Positions 8,315 through 17,640 are shown, counted from the first letter of the stretch. The stretch: 64,000 nt of DNA from Psychromarinibacter sediminicola (GCF_029168335.1 NZ_JARGYC010000012.1:1-64000); one strand, 5' to 3'. Program-made: numbers and translations. The notes: a model not told the origin generated them from the letters alone.

Positions 8315-9040
8315 ATGGTCGCATTCCGCATGATCGGCGCCATCCTGCGCGCTGTCACGATGGCCGCGCTGGTCGGCGGCGCGCTGGCCTTTGCCGCGGT
8401 GCCCAGCCCCTACCGCGCCTTCACGCCCGAGAGCTACGGCCTGACCGAGATCTCGCCCACGCTCTATATCGACGCCCCCGAAGCCGCGGACCGCGTGGCG
8501 GCGCTGATCGCGCGCGCCGAGGCCAACACGCGCGCCTTCTTCGGCCCGCTGGAGACCGACCCGGTCTGGGTCGTCTGCACCGCCGCCGCCTGCGCGGATC
8601 GGCTCGGGATGCGCGCCAACGGGCTGACCTACGGCTTTCACCTGATCGTCGTCGGCCCAGGCGGCGTGAACGAGACGATCCTGACGCACGAGCGGGTTCA
8701 TGCCGAGCTTCACCGCCACCTCGACGTCTCGGACATTCTCTCGCCGCGGTTTCCCGCCTGGTTCGACGAGGGTCTCGCGGCCTATCTCTCCGGCGACCCC
8801 CGCCTGCGCCAGCCCGCCGACCCGCGCGACGCCGACTGGATCCGCGCGGCGGACGACTGGTTGGGCTGGAACGACCTGCGCGACAGCGCCGACTGGCGCG
8901 ACCGCTACGGCGCCGCCGCCCGCCTCGTGGCCGAAATCGAGGAACGCGCCGGCCGCGACGGCCTGCGCGCCCTGGTCGCCCGCGTCGGCGAAGACGGCGC
9001 CGACTTCGAGACCGAGTGGCACCGTCTCACCGGACGATAG
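8315..9040 (+). CDS. membrane-anchored or secreted gluzincin-like metallopeptidase (MA family fold)
   Basis: 241 aa. A hydrophobic N-terminal segment (ILRAVTMAALVGGALAFAAV) suggests a signal peptide or anchor. The core has THERVHAELH (HExxH motif) followed after about 20 residues by PAWFDEGLAAYLSG, whose Glu fits the third zinc ligand of gluzincins. The pair resembles peptidase-MA-like proteins of unknown target. It is divergent from the 5'-nucleotidase gene. Catalytic activity is inferred from motifs only. Confidence 0.65.
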   Translation: MVAFRMIGAILRAVTMAALVGGALAFAAVPSPYRAFTPESYGLTEISPTLYIDAPEAADRVAALIARAEANTRAFFGPLETDPVWVVCTAAACADRLGMRANGLTYGFHLIVVGPGGVNETILTHERVHAELHRHLDVSDILSPRFPAWFDEGLAAYLSGDPRLRQPADPRDADWIRAADDWLGWNDLRDSADWRDRYGAAARLVAEIEERAGRDGLRALVARVGEDGADFETEWHRLTGR

Positions 9041-9344
9041 CCCCGGCCCAGGCTATTTCGGTCAAACCCGTTGACTTATCTCGCGCCAGGCGCCATGTCC
9101 TGCCCCAGACGTTCTCTGCCGCGTGAGCAGTTTGCGGCTCTCCGGCTGACGGATGACGCGGAACGTCGCCTTTCCCATGGTTCCCAGATCACGCGGGGGT
9201 CCGGCGCGGTGACGGCCGACGGGCAATCCGGCCCCCGGTCCGCACATCGCGCAACCCGACCGCGCCCGCTGTCCCCAAGGGACGGCGGCGTGTCATCATT
9301 CAGGCCGCGGTCCCGGACCGCCGCCATACAGGAGACGTCCACGG
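9041..9344. other. 304-bp intergenic region upstream of the DEAD-box helicase
   Basis: No gene is supported here. A TTGACT word at 9071-9076 could be a -35 element, but no good -10 follows at the right distance. The SD AGGAGA is just before the helicase ATG. A long 5' leader is common for cold-induced DEAD-box helicase genes, but nothing here proves it. Confidence 0.4.
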
Positions 9345-10583
9345 ATGACCTTCGAAACGCTCGGGCTTCAGGCCCGGCTCGTCCGCAAACTCGCCGATCA
9401 GGGCATCACCCAGCCGACCGCGATCCAGACCCAGGCGATTCCGCCGGCGCTGGCCGGGCGGGACGTGATGGGCATTGCCCAGACCGGCACCGGCAAGACG
9501 GCCGCCTACGGCCTGCCGATCGCCCACCGCCTGCTGACCGCCGGCGACACGCCCGCCCCCAAGACGGTGCGCAGCCTGATCCTGGCGCCGACCCGCGAGT
9601 TGGCCAAGCAGATCGCCGACACCCTCGGCGCCTATGTCGAGGGCACCCATCTCAAGGTCGCACTCGTCGTCGGCGGCGCCTCGATCAATGCCCAGGTGAA
9701 CCGGCTGCATCGGGGGGCCGACCTGCTGGTGGCCACGCCCGGCCGGCTGCTCGACCTGATCGACCGCAAGGCGGTGCGGCTCGACGCGACCCGCTACCTC
9801 GTGCTGGACGAGGCCGACCAGATGCTCGATCTGGGCTTCATCCACGCCCTGCGCCGGATCGCGCCGCTGTTGTCGAAGGACCGGCAGACGATGCTGTTCT
9901 CGGCGACGATGCCGAAGCTGATGGACGACCTGTCGCGGACCTACCTGACCGACCCGGTCCGCGTCGAGGCGAGCCCGCCGGGCCAGCCCGCCGACAAGGT
10001 CGCGCAGGCGCTGTATTTCGTCGAGCAGACCGACAAGGCGCAGCTGCTGATCGACCATCTCGACGCGCATCGCGAGGATCTGGCGCTGGTCTTCACCCGC
10101 ACCAAGCACGGCGCCGACCGGCTGATGAAGGCGCTGGACCGCGCGGGCTTTGCCGCGGGCGCGATCCACGGCAACAAGTCCCAGGGACAGCGCGAGCGGG
10201 CGATCAAGGCGTTCCGAAGCGGCGAGATGCGGGTGCTGGTGGCCACCGACGTCGCGGCCCGCGGGCTGGACATTCCCGGCGTGCGCCACGTCTACAACTA
10301 CGACCTGCCCAACGTGCCCGACACCTATGTGCACCGGATCGGCCGGACGGCCCGCGCGGGGCGCGACGGCCGGGCGGTCGCCTATTGCGCGCCGGCCGAA
10401 ATCTCCGACCTGAAGGCGATCCACAAGACCATCGGGCGCGAGATACCGGTGCTCGGCGGCACGCCCTGGAGCGACGGCCGCGCCGCCGGCGGCAGGCGGT
10501 CCGGCCCCGCGAAGGCCGGCGCCGCGAAGCCCCGGGCGGCGAACGGCAAACGGCGCCGGCCGCGCAACCGGCGCGCCGCGTAA
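9345..10583 (+). CDS. DEAD-box ATP-dependent RNA helicase, RhlE-like
   Basis: 412 aa. All core motifs are present: Q-motif ([14 protein letters not shown]), P-loop [26 protein letters not shown] in [12 protein letters not shown] in FSATMP, and [10 protein letters not shown]. The last 50 residues are a Lys/Arg/Ala/Gly-rich tail, typical of RhlE-type proteins that bind RNA non-specifically. Likely role is RNA unwinding in ribosome assembly or mRNA decay. AGGAGA precedes the ATG. Confidence 0.93.
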   Translation: MTFETLGLQARLVRKLADQGITQPTAIQTQAIPPALAGRDVMGIAQTGTGKTAAYGLPIAHRLLTAGDTPAPKTVRSLILAPTRELAKQIADTLGAYVEGTHLKVALVVGGASINAQVNRLHRGADLLVATPGRLLDLIDRKAVRLDATRYLVLDEADQMLDLGFIHALRRIAPLLSKDRQTMLFSATMPKLMDDLSRTYLTDPVRVEASPPGQPADKVAQALYFVEQTDKAQLLIDHLDAHREDLALVFTRTKHGADRLMKALDRAGFAAGAIHGNKSQGQRERAIKAFRSGEMRVLVATDVAARGLDIPGVRHVYNYDLPNVPDTYVHRIGRTARAGRDGRAVAYCAPAEISDLKAIHKTIGREIPVLGGTPWSDGRAAGGRRSGPAKAGAAKPRAANGKRRRPRNRRAA

Positions 10584-10595
10584 GGCAGGCCGCGC

Positions 10596-10618
10596 GGGCC
10601 GGGCACCCAGCCCGGCCC
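10596..10618. terminator. GC-rich hairpin after the helicase gene
   Basis: GGGCCGGG (10596-10603) pairs with CCCGGCCC (10611-10618) over a 7-nt loop, 13 bp after the helicase stop. It lacks a T-run. Confidence 0.4.
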
Positions 10619-10733
10619 GGTGCCCCCGCGCCCGGTTGCGGCTCCTCGCCGTCAGGCCCGTTCGCCCCAACCGGGGCGCGCAGGCCGTCCGCCCACCTTG
10701 ACCTCCCGGCCCGGTCGCGGCATCCCCTCCTCC

Positions 10734-11072
10734 ATGTTCGTCTACAAGATCTTCCGCACCGAGGAATGGCAGGCGCTGCAGGCCGACGGCGCGACCCTGG
10801 GCGCCCCGATCGACCGCAGCGACGGCTTCATCCATTTCTCCACCGCCGACCAGGCCCCGGAGACGGCGGCGAAGCACTTCCTCGGCGAGGGCGACCTCTG
10901 GATCGCCGCCGTAGACGCCGACGCGCTCGGCGACGCCCTGAAATGGGAGCCCTCCCGCGGCGGCGCCCTGTTCCCCCATCTCTACCGGCCGCTGATGCTG
11001 GAAGACGTGGTCTGGGCCTGGCCGCTGCCCTTCGAGGACGGCATCCACAAGTTCCCGGCCGACATGACATGA
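10734..11072 (+). CDS. DUF952 family protein
   Basis: 112 aa. The sequence [12 protein letters not shown] then [10 protein letters not shown] and FPHLYRPL fits the small DUF952 family, whose function is unproven. The ATG at 10734 is chosen because homologues begin with a similar V.K hydrophobic strand. Its last codons overlap the pyrD start (ATGA at 11069-11072), so translation is coupled and it heads a four-gene operon. Confidence 0.82.
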   Translation: MFVYKIFRTEEWQALQADGATLGAPIDRSDGFIHFSTADQAPETAAKHFLGEGDLWIAAVDADALGDALKWEPSRGGALFPHLYRPLMLEDVVWAWPLPFEDGIHKFPADMT

Positions 11073-12127
11073 GCGCGCTGGAACGGATCGGCCTGCCCGT
11101 CCTGCGCCGCCTCGATCCCGAGACGGCCCACGGTCTGGCCCTCGCCGCCGTCCGCGCCGGCCTCGCCCCCCGCCCCGGCCCCGTCACCTCGCCGCGCCTT
11201 GCGACCACCCTCGCCGGCCTGTCGTTGCCCAACCCGGTGGGCCTCGCCGCCGGTTTCGACAAGAACGCCACCGCACTGGCCGGCATCTCCCAAGCCGGCT
11301 TCGGCTTTCTCGAGCTCGGCGCCGCCACGCCGCGCCCCCAGCCCGGCAACCCGCGCCCGCGCCTCTTCCGCCTGGCCGAGGACCGCGCCGCCATCAACCG
11401 CTTCGGCTTCAACAACGACGGCGCCGAAGCCATCGCCGCCCGCCTCGCGGCCACGCCGACGGCGATCCCCCGCGGGCTGAACCTCGGTGCCAACAAGGAC
11501 AGCCCGGATCGCGCCGCCGATTTCGCGAAGGTTCTGGAGGTTGCGGGCCCCCATATCGACTTCGCCACCGTTAACGTCTCCTCGCCCAACACCGAGAAGC
11601 TGCGCGACCTGCAGGGCGCGTCGGCCCTGTCGGCCCTCCTTGCCGACGTCCTCGAGACCCGCGACCGCCTTGATCGCCCTATCCCGGTCTTCCTGAAGAT
11701 CGCCCCCGACCTCACGGACGCCGAGATCGCCGCCATCGCCCGCGTCGCGCTCGACACCAGGGTCGATGCCGTCATCGCCACCAACACCACCCTCTCCCGC
11801 GACGGCCTGAAAAGCCCGGCACGGGATCAGCAGGGCGGCCTCTCCGGCGCCCCGCTGTTCGACAGATCCACCCGCGTGCTCGCTCGCCTGTCGGCCGAGA
11901 CCGACGGCCAGCTTCCCCTGATCGGCGTCGGCGGCATCGCGACCCCCGAACAGGCCTACGCCAAGATCACCGCCGGCGCCGCGGCCGTGCAGTTCTATAC
12001 CGCGATGGTCTTTCACGGCCTCTCGCTGGCCGCCGAGATCGCCCGCGGTCTCGACACGCTCCTCGCCCGCGACGGCCACGATACCGTCGCCTCCGCCATC
12101 GGCACCAACCGGAAGGACTGGCTATGA
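11069..12127 (+). CDS. pyrD: dihydroorotate dehydrogenase (quinone), class 2
   Basis: 352 aa membrane-associated enzyme of pyrimidine synthesis that oxidises dihydroorotate to orotate with FMN and quinone. Seen: [45 protein letters not shown] (the Ser base of class 2 enzymes), FLKIAPDL and GVGGI near the FMN phosphate site. The N-terminal helical extension typical of class 2 is present. It starts within the ATGA overlap with the DUF952 gene and ends in an ATGA overlap with arsC. Confidence 0.96.
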   Translation: MSALERIGLPVLRRLDPETAHGLALAAVRAGLAPRPGPVTSPRLATTLAGLSLPNPVGLAAGFDKNATALAGISQAGFGFLELGAATPRPQPGNPRPRLFRLAEDRAAINRFGFNNDGAEAIAARLAATPTAIPRGLNLGANKDSPDRAADFAKVLEVAGPHIDFATVNVSSPNTEKLRDLQGASALSALLADVLETRDRLDRPIPVFLKIAPDLTDAEIAAIARVALDTRVDAVIATNTTLSRDGLKSPARDQQGGLSGAPLFDRSTRVLARLSAETDGQLPLIGVGGIATPEQAYAKITAGAAAVQFYTAMVFHGLSLAAEIARGLDTLLARDGHDTVASAIGTNRKDWL

Positions 12128-12471
12128 CCAAGGTCACCATCTGGCACAACCCGCGCTGCACGAAGTCGCGCCAGACCCTTGCGCTCCTGCAGGAAAAGGG
12201 CTGCGACATCACCGAGCGCCGCTACCTCGACAACGCACCCAGCGAGGCGGAGATCCGCGACGCGCTCGGCCTGCTGGACCTTCGCCCCATCGCGCTGATG
12301 CGCACCAAGGAGACGGAATTCAAAGAGCAGGGGCTGACCAAGGACAGCGACGACGCCACCCTGATCGCCGCGATGGCCGCCACCCCGAAGCTCATCGAAC
12401 GCCCGGTGGTCTTCGCCAACGGTCGCGCCGCGCTCGGCCGCCCGCCTGAAGCCGTGCTGGAGATCCTGTAG
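12124..12471 (+). CDS. arsC: arsenate reductase (glutaredoxin type), ArsC family
   Basis: 115 aa. The N-terminus [14 protein letters not shown] contains Cys12 and the following Arg/Lys that define the ArsC active site. [18 protein letters not shown] matches the arginine-bearing C-terminal motif. It would reduce arsenate with glutathione and glutaredoxin, but ArsC-fold proteins of unknown substrate are common. It sits in an operon with pyrD, with no arsenic transporter next to it, so the arsenic role is uncertain. Confidence 0.85.
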   Translation: MTKVTIWHNPRCTKSRQTLALLQEKGCDITERRYLDNAPSEAEIRDALGLLDLRPIALMRTKETEFKEQGLTKDSDDATLIAAMAATPKLIERPVVFANGRAALGRPPEAVLEIL

Positions 12472-13359
12472 ATGGACGCCCGCGACCTCCGCGGCGTGGT
12501 CCCCTACCTGCCCTCGCCGCTGACGCCCGAGGGCGAGGTCGACCGCCCCGCCCTCGCCCGCCTCTGCCACCACCTGATCGAGCAGGGCGTCCACGGCCTG
12601 ACACCGCTCGGCTCCACCGGCGAGTTCGCCTACCTGACCTTCCACCAGAAGAAGGCCGTCGTGGAAACCGTGGTCGAGGCCGCCGCCGGCCGCATCCCCG
12701 TCATCGCCGGCGTCGCCGCGACCACCACGGCCGGCGCAGTCCACCAGGCCCGCCGCTGGGCCGACCTCGGCGCCGACGGCATCCTCGCCATCCTCGAAGC
12801 CTATTTCCCCGTCCCCGACCAGGGGGTGATCGACTACTTCACCGCCATCGCCGACGCCACCGACCTGCCCGTCACGCTCTACACCAACCCGAATTTCCAG
12901 CGCGCCGACCTGACGCTTCCGGCGATCGCGACGCTGGCCGACCACCCCAACATCGCCTTCCTCAAGGACGCTTCGACCAATACCGGCCGCCTGCTGACGG
13001 TGCTCAACACGGTCGGCGACCGCATCGGCGTCTTCGCCGCCTCCTCGCATATCACCGCCGCGGTCATGCTGATCGGCGGGCGCGGCTGGCTCGCCGGGCC
13101 GTCCTGCCTGATCCCGCGCCAGTCGGTCGAACTCTACGACCTCTGCCGCACCGGCGACTGGGACGCGGCGATGGCGCTGCAGCGCGATCTCTGGCACATC
13201 AACCAGGCCTTCGCGAAATACAACCTCGCCGCGGCGATCAAGGCGGGACTCCAGCTGCAGGGCTTCGACTGCGGCGACCCGGCGCCGCCGCAGGCCGGCC
13301 TGACCGAACCGCAGCGCGACGACCTGAAACAGGCGCTGGAGGCCGTCGGCGCGCTGTGA
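12472..13359 (+). CDS. dihydrodipicolinate synthase family aldolase
   Basis: 295 aa TIM-barrel lyase. The Schiff-base Lys is in AFLKDAS (about residue 165), the conserved Tyr in LYTNPN (about residue 137), and the pyruvate-binding GSTGEF motif is near residue 45. The ATG follows the arsC stop with no gap. It differs from true DapA in several places and is not with other lysine genes, so it is more likely a DapA-like lyase of unknown substrate than the housekeeping enzyme. Confidence 0.83.
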   Translation: MDARDLRGVVPYLPSPLTPEGEVDRPALARLCHHLIEQGVHGLTPLGSTGEFAYLTFHQKKAVVETVVEAAAGRIPVIAGVAATTTAGAVHQARRWADLGADGILAILEAYFPVPDQGVIDYFTAIADATDLPVTLYTNPNFQRADLTLPAIATLADHPNIAFLKDASTNTGRLLTVLNTVGDRIGVFAASSHITAAVMLIGGRGWLAGPSCLIPRQSVELYDLCRTGDWDAAMALQRDLWHINQAFAKYNLAAAIKAGLQLQGFDCGDPAPPQAGLTEPQRDDLKQALEAVGAL

Positions 13360-13378
13360 GTCTTCATGCCTCCGGCGG

Positions 13379-13441
13379 GCGTATTTTCAACGAGAAGAAC
13401 CAGGGGCGCGCGCTTGCAGCTTCTTCTCGTTCCAAATACGC
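13379..13441. repeat. inverted pair of the 21-bp dispersed motif
   Basis: A copy at 13379-13399 (starting GCGTATTTTCAACGAGAAGA) faces an inverted copy at 13421-13441 (starting TTCTTCTCGTTCCAAATACG). 19 of 21 positions can pair, giving a long stem with a 21-nt loop. It lies between convergent genes and probably works as a bidirectional terminator. Confidence 0.65.
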
Positions 13442-13494
13442 ATGACCGCCGGCGCAGCCCGCGCGCGGTCCGGCAGGCGCGTCGCCTCTCCGCT

Positions 13495-13539
13495 GGCAGA
13501 AAAGATCTTTCGCGGTCGCGCTCAACTTGGCAGCGGCCC
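13495..13539 (-). repeat. 45-bp terminator-like dispersed element, copy 1
   Basis: The plus strand runs GGCAGAAAAGATCTTTCGCG to GGCAGCGGCCC and matches 54231-54275 and 59067-59112. Read on the minus strand, it is a GC hairpin followed by AAGATCTTTTC. It overlaps the stop and last codons of the MATE gene. Confidence 0.55.
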
Positions 13540-14859
13540 GCGCACCCCGGCTTCCATGCGCGGGTATTTGACCCAGAGGGTCAGGCCGCGGGCGACGTTC
13601 AGGATCATCAGCGACAGCCACAGCCCGTGGTTGCCCAGCCAGGGAAGCAGCACCACGAGCGCGGCGATGTAGACCCCGGTGGACTGCAGCGCGGCGATGC
13701 GCATCTCGCGGGTCCAGGTGGCGCCGATATAGATCCCGTCGAGCATCCAGGCGGCGATGCCCAGCAGCGGCCCGGCCACGAGCCACGGCAGGTAGATCCG
13801 CGCCTCGGCCCGGACCGCCTCCGATGTGGTCATCAGGTCGATGATCGTGCCGCCGAAGACCCAGAAGACGACGCCCAGCGCCACCGCACCCGCGACGCCC
13901 AGCTGCGAGCTGACGATGCCGGCCCGGCGCAGCGCGCCGCGGTCGCGCGCGCCCACCGCCGCGCCGACCAGCGCTTCGGCCGAGAAGGCGAAGCCGTCCA
14001 GCGCGAAGGCGGTGATCTCCAGGAACTGCAGCAGCACCTGGTTCGCCGCCAGCGTCACGTCGCCCAGATCCGAGGCCAGGAACAGGAAGGTGGTGAAGGA
14101 CGCCGTCAGCAGCACCGAGCGGATCATGATGTCGGCGTTTACCGCCAGCATCCGCTTCAGTCGCGCCGGATCGAACACCCGCACCCAGTCGCGCCACTGC
14201 TCGCCCCGGAACGCCGCGCGGCACAGCCACAGCCCCATCGCCAGCCCCGACCACTCGGCGATCAGCGTGGCCACCGCCACGCCCTGCACGCCCCAGCCCA
14301 GCCCCAGCACGAACCAGACGTCGAGCGCGATGTTGATCCCGTTCATCCAGAACTGCAGGACCAGCACGCCGCGCGTCCGCTCCATCCCGATCAGCCAGCC
14401 GGTCACCGCATAGATGCCGATGGCCGCCGGCGCGCCCCAGATCCGGATCGCCATGTAGTCGCGCGCCAGCCCTTCGACCTCGTCCGAGGCGGGCGCCAGC
14501 GCGAAGGCGCCCCAGAACAGCGCCGCCTGCAGGACCACCAGCGCCAGCCCCCCGGTCGCGCCGAACAGCAGCGCCCGGGTCAGCAGGGCCCCGGTCTCGG
14601 CCGTGTCGCCCGCGCCCTTGGCCTGCGCCACCAGCCCGGTCGTGCCCATGCGAAGGAAACTGAATATCCAGTAGACCGAGGTCAGGATCACCGCGCCGAT
14701 CCCGACCGCGCCGATCGGGGCGGCCAGGCCCATCTGCCCGACCACGCCGGTATCCACCGCCCCCAGGATCGGCACCGTCGCGTTCGACAGCACGATGGGC
14801 AGGGCGATCTTCAAAACCCGGCCGTGCGTCAGCGGTCCGACTTCCGGCGTGGCGCTCAT
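13522..14859 (-). CDS. MATE-family multidrug/cation efflux protein (DinF-like)
   Basis: 445 aa with about 12 hydrophobic helices arranged as two repeats. The N-terminus has VLKIALPIVLSNATVPILGAVDTGVVG, the MATE opening signature with the P.....N.......D pattern. It pumps organic cations using Na+ or H+. The ATG at 14859 overlaps the stop of the upstream thioesterase gene by 4 bp. A longer reading frame upstream lies inside that thioesterase gene and is not used. The C-terminus overlaps repeat element copy 1. Confidence 0.9.
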   Translation of the reverse strand: MSATPEVGPLTHGRVLKIALPIVLSNATVPILGAVDTGVVGQMGLAAPIGAVGIGAVILTSVYWIFSFLRMGTTGLVAQAKGAGDTAETGALLTRALLFGATGGLALVVLQAALFWGAFALAPASDEVEGLARDYMAIRIWGAPAAIGIYAVTGWLIGMERTRGVLVLQFWMNGINIALDVWFVLGLGWGVQGVAVATLIAEWSGLAMGLWLCRAAFRGEQWRDWVRVFDPARLKRMLAVNADIMIRSVLLTASFTTFLFLASDLGDVTLAANQVLLQFLEITAFALDGFAFSAEALVGAAVGARDRGALRRAGIVSSQLGVAGAVALGVVFWVFGGTIIDLMTTSEAVRAEARIYLPWLVAGPLLGIAAWMLDGIYIGATWTREMRIAALQSTGVYIAALVVLLPWLGNHGLWLSLMILNVARGLTLWVKYPRMEAGVRGPLPS

Positions 14860-15371
14860 TCCGGCCGTTTCGAGGGCATCAGGAAATGCCCCATCGCCTG
14901 GGCGAAGGGGCGGGTGCGGTTGTCCTGCCACGCCTCGACCTGGACCGAGGCATAGCGCCGGCCCGACCGCGTCACCCGCGCCCGGGCATAGGCGTCGCGC
15001 GGCAAGCCGGTGCGCAGGTAGTCGACGGTGAAGTCGATGGTCTTGGGCAGGCGCGGCAGGTTCTCGGCCCGGATCGTATCCGGGTCGATGCGGCCCGATT
15101 CGATATCCTGCCAGAGCCAGGACCACGACAGCTCGATGATCGCGGCCACCTCCAGGAAGGCCGCCGTGGCCCCGCCATGCAGGGCCGGCAGCATCGGGTT
15201 GCCGATCAGCTTGTCGTCATAGGCCATCAGCGCGGTCAGCTCGTCGCCGTGCCGCTCGAAACTAATCCCGAGGAACCCGACATAGGGCACGCCGCCCACC
15301 AGCGCGCGCAGGGCGGCGTCGCGGCGCTGCTTGACGACCTGGACGGGTTCGGGAGGGGGACGCTCGCTCAT
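14856..15371 (-). CDS. PaaI-type hotdog thioesterase (second of two)
   Basis: 171 aa hotdog-fold protein. PALHGGATAAFLEVAAI matches the HGG....L.D-type active-site region of PaaI thioesterases, although the usual Asp/Glu position reads LE. A TIDFTVDYLRTG strand follows. It likely cleaves an acyl-CoA. It lies between a second thioesterase gene and the MATE gene with 4-bp overlaps at both ends, which points to one mRNA. Confidence 0.85.
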   Translation of the reverse strand: MSERPPPEPVQVVKQRRDAALRALVGGVPYVGFLGISFERHGDELTALMAYDDKLIGNPMLPALHGGATAAFLEVAAIIELSWSWLWQDIESGRIDPDTIRAENLPRLPKTIDFTVDYLRTGLPRDAYARARVTRSGRRYASVQVEAWQDNRTRPFAQAMGHFLMPSKRPE

Positions 15372-15802
15372 TCGGGCCGCTCCACGGTGAAGGCGCCGGT
15401 GGCCGCCGCGACCGGGTCGTCCGCGTCGCCGTCCGAGGCCGAGGCACGCACGAAGGCGACCGAGCGCGTGACGTGATAGCAGGTCGCCCGCGCGGTGATC
15501 GTCCGCCCCGGCACCGCCGGGCGCATGTAGTCGATCCGCAAGTCCAGCGTCGCGGTCATCTCGCCGGTTTCGGGATGACACATCACCGAAGCCCCGCCGC
15601 AGGTATCCATCAGCGCCGAGACGGCGCCGCCGTGGATCACCCCCGTGGCCGGATCGCCGACGAGATGGTCGGCATAGGGCATCTCGATCACCGCCTCGCC
15701 ATCGCCGATCGACACCAGCCGCATCCCCAGGGCCCGCGAATGCGGCAGCGCCTCGATGAATTCGGACGCGATCCGAAGCTGTTCCTGGTCGATTTCGGTC
15801 AT
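15368..15802 (-). CDS. PaaI-type hotdog thioesterase (first of two)
   Basis: 144 aa. GVIHGGAVSALMDTCGGASV is the classic PaaI motif with the catalytic Asp, and TLDLRIDYMRPA is the second conserved strand. The ATG at 15802 is chosen because it has a GGA-rich SD 8 bp upstream; an upstream Met is possible. It is the first gene of the thioesterase-thioesterase-MATE unit and is divergent from the manganese transporter gene. Confidence 0.88.
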   Translation of the reverse strand: MTEIDQEQLRIASEFIEALPHSRALGMRLVSIGDGEAVIEMPYADHLVGDPATGVIHGGAVSALMDTCGGASVMCHPETGEMTATLDLRIDYMRPAVPGRTITARATCYHVTRSVAFVRASASDGDADDPVAAATGAFTVERPE

Positions 15803-15873
15803 TCCATCCCGCCTGCCTGGCCCCCGTATCAATCAAGCCTTGCAATCGGCGCCGCAAGTGCTAACTTCCGCAA

Positions 15874-15890
15874 TTGAGAATTATTCGCAA
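15874..15890. promoter_or_regulatory. Fur/Mur-type operator upstream of the manganese transporter
   Basis: TTGAGAATTATTCGCAA is a 17-bp palindrome with one mismatched pair (TTGnGAAT-n-ATTCnCAA). It lies 26-42 bp before the chosen start codon of the transporter. Mur/Fur sites in alphaproteobacteria have this AT-rich dyad form. Position and shape suggest manganese- or iron-dependent control. Confidence 0.6.
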
Positions 15891-15915
15891 TCGCAGAACT
15901 TCGAGAAGGTCTCCC

Positions 15916-17058
15916 ATGTCCGGCACTGCCGAAGCGTCCATCCCGTCATCTGTCGCCCTGCGTCACGGGCCGTTTCGTCCGAAACGGCTCCTGGTGGCGC
16001 TCTTGTTCGTGGCGCTGGCGCTGGCGCCCGGCGAATTCGGCGCGCTGACGCGCACGCTGATGATGGACGCCTATGTGCAGGTCAGCGTCTTCGTCGCGGC
16101 CACGCTCATGCTGTTCTACGGGGCCGAGCGCGTGTTCAACTTCGACATCGGCCAGGCGCTGAAGAACGCGCGCGGGTTCCAGGTGCCGCTGGCGGCGCTG
16201 ATGGGCGCCACGCCGGGCTGCGGCGGTGCGGTGGTCGTCGTGGCGGCCTATACCTCGGGCAATGTCGGCTTCGGCGCGGTGGTCGCCACGCTGACGGCCA
16301 CGATGGGCGACGCCGCATTCCTGCTGCTGGCCACGCGGCCCGACGCGGCGGCGGTCGTGCTGCCGCTGTCCTTCGCCGTGGGCATCGTGTCGGGCTGGGT
16401 CGTCGACCGGATCAACACCACCGAGTTCCGCAGCGCCAGCTCCGCGCATTGCCAGCTTGCCCCGCTGATCGGCCGCACCCGTCCGCAGGACATCGCCTAT
16501 CTGCTGCTGGCCGCCCCGGGCCTGGTGGTCGGCGCGGCGCAGCTCGGGCAGGTGGAGATCGCCACCATCTTCGGGGTTCCGGTCCTGTGGCTGGCGCTCG
16601 CGGGCACCGCGCTGGGCCTGTTCATCTGGGCCACGTCGCCGCTGAAGGCGATGACCAATTCCGAGGATACGCCGGTCACGCGCATGGCCGAGGAGACCAG
16701 CTTCATCTCGGTCTGGGTGATCACCGCCTATCTCGCCTACGACTATCTGGCCGCCTATGCCGGTCTCGATCTCGAAGCGATGTTCCAGGCCGTCGCCCCC
16801 GTGCTGCCGCTGATCGCCATCCTCGTGGGGTTCATCCCCGGCTGCGGGCCGCAGGTGCTGGTCACGACGCTCTACATCAACGGGCTGATTCCCTTCGCCG
16901 CGCTGATCGGCAACGCGATCTCCAACGACGGCGACGCGCTGTTCCCGGCCATCGCGCTGAACCCCAAGGCCGCGGTCATCGCGACGGCCTATTCCGCGGT
17001 GCCGGCGCTGATCGTGGCCTACGGCTTCTACCTTCTGGTGCCCGGATTCATGAACTGA
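15916..17058 (+). CDS. mntX: putative manganese transporter, 10-TM MntX/ArsP_2-like family
   Basis: 380 aa with about 10 membrane helices in two halves. Each half has a Pro-Gly-Cys-Gly helix break: GATPGCGGAVVVVAAYTSG in the first and GFIPGCGPQVLVTTLYING in the second, the hallmark of this family. Family members in roseobacters (MntX) are linked to manganese uptake; related proteins are annotated as metal exporters. The start at 15916 is preferred because AAGG lies 7 bp upstream and the earlier Met falls inside the Fur/Mur-like box. The box supports metal regulation. Confidence 0.72.
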   Translation: MSGTAEASIPSSVALRHGPFRPKRLLVALLFVALALAPGEFGALTRTLMMDAYVQVSVFVAATLMLFYGAERVFNFDIGQALKNARGFQVPLAALMGATPGCGGAVVVVAAYTSGNVGFGAVVATLTATMGDAAFLLLATRPDAAAVVLPLSFAVGIVSGWVVDRINTTEFRSASSAHCQLAPLIGRTRPQDIAYLLLAAPGLVVGAAQLGQVEIATIFGVPVLWLALAGTALGLFIWATSPLKAMTNSEDTPVTRMAEETSFISVWVITAYLAYDYLAAYAGLDLEAMFQAVAPVLPLIAILVGFIPGCGPQVLVTTLYINGLIPFAALIGNAISNDGDALFPAIALNPKAAVIATAYSAVPALIVAYGFYLLVPGFMN

Positions 17059-17120
17059 CGGCAGCCTGCCGCCGGCGGCACGCGGCAAAGCGACAGAGGC
17101 AATTGATCCCCCTTGCGGCA

Positions 17121-17138
17121 GTGCTTACCGTAAGGTCA
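17121..17138 (+). promoter_or_regulatory. putative MerR operator, promoter 1
   Basis: CTTAC-C-GTAAG (17124-17134) is an exact inverted repeat that runs into TAAGGTCA (17131-17138), 14 bp upstream of the first MerR gene. The word TAAGGTCA recurs upstream of the second MerR gene. Confidence 0.4.
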
Positions 17139-17152
17139 GAAGGGGATCACCG

Positions 17153-17521
17153 ATGTCCGACACCCGCCTGAGCTTCAAGGCAATGTGCGCGAAGTTCGAT
17201 GTGACTCCGCGCACCTTGCGCTATTACGAGTACATCGAACTGCTCGCCCCCGAAAAGGAAGGCCGCACGCGCTATTACGGCCCGCGCGAGGTGGCGCGGA
17301 TGACCCTGATCATGCGCGGCCGCCGCTGGGGCTTCTCGCTGGAGGAGATCCGCCAGTGGCTGGAAATCTACGAAAACGAAGGCACCCGCGCGCAGATGGA
17401 AGTCCTGGTCGAGCATGCCGACCGGCAGCTGAAGGTGCTGACGGCCCAGCGCGACGAGCTGGACGCCGCTATCGCGGAACTGCAACAGATGCGCGACGAT
17501 GCGGCGGCGGATCTGGGTTGA
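17153..17521 (+). CDS. MerR-family regulator (first of tandem pair)
   Basis: 122 aa. The winged HTH has MCAKFDVTPRTLRYYEYIEL and the second helix RYYGPREVARMTLIMRGRRWGFSLEEI, followed by a dimerisation coiled coil. No metal-binding Cys is visible in the C-terminal part, so the effector is probably organic. Together with the neighbouring MerR and acyl-CoA dehydrogenase genes it resembles LiuR-type regulators of acyl-CoA catabolism. Confidence 0.87.
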   Translation: MSDTRLSFKAMCAKFDVTPRTLRYYEYIELLAPEKEGRTRYYGPREVARMTLIMRGRRWGFSLEEIRQWLEIYENEGTRAQMEVLVEHADRQLKVLTAQRDELDAAIAELQQMRDDAAADLG

Positions 17522-17549
17522 CCGCAGACACCGCCCCGAAATGACGCAA

Positions 17550-17571
17550 CGTTACAATGACGCTAAGGTCA
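17550..17571 (+). promoter_or_regulatory. putative MerR operator, promoter 2
   Basis: CGTTACAATGACGC followed by TAAGGTCA (17564-17571) lies 70-90 bp upstream of the second MerR gene. It shares TTAC...TAAGGTCA with promoter 1, suggesting that one or both MerR proteins act at both places. Confidence 0.4.
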
Positions 17572-17640
17572 AGCTGGCTTGAAGCGCTTTGGAAACCCGT
17601 CCATCTGGTCGGTCTGTTTGACACAAGGTTAGAGGGAGAC

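Noticed and set aside
12391-12604. Short minus-strand frames over arsC and the dapA-like gene
   Set aside because: They are antisense frames with Gly/Arg-rich sequence, typical shadows in high-GC DNA.
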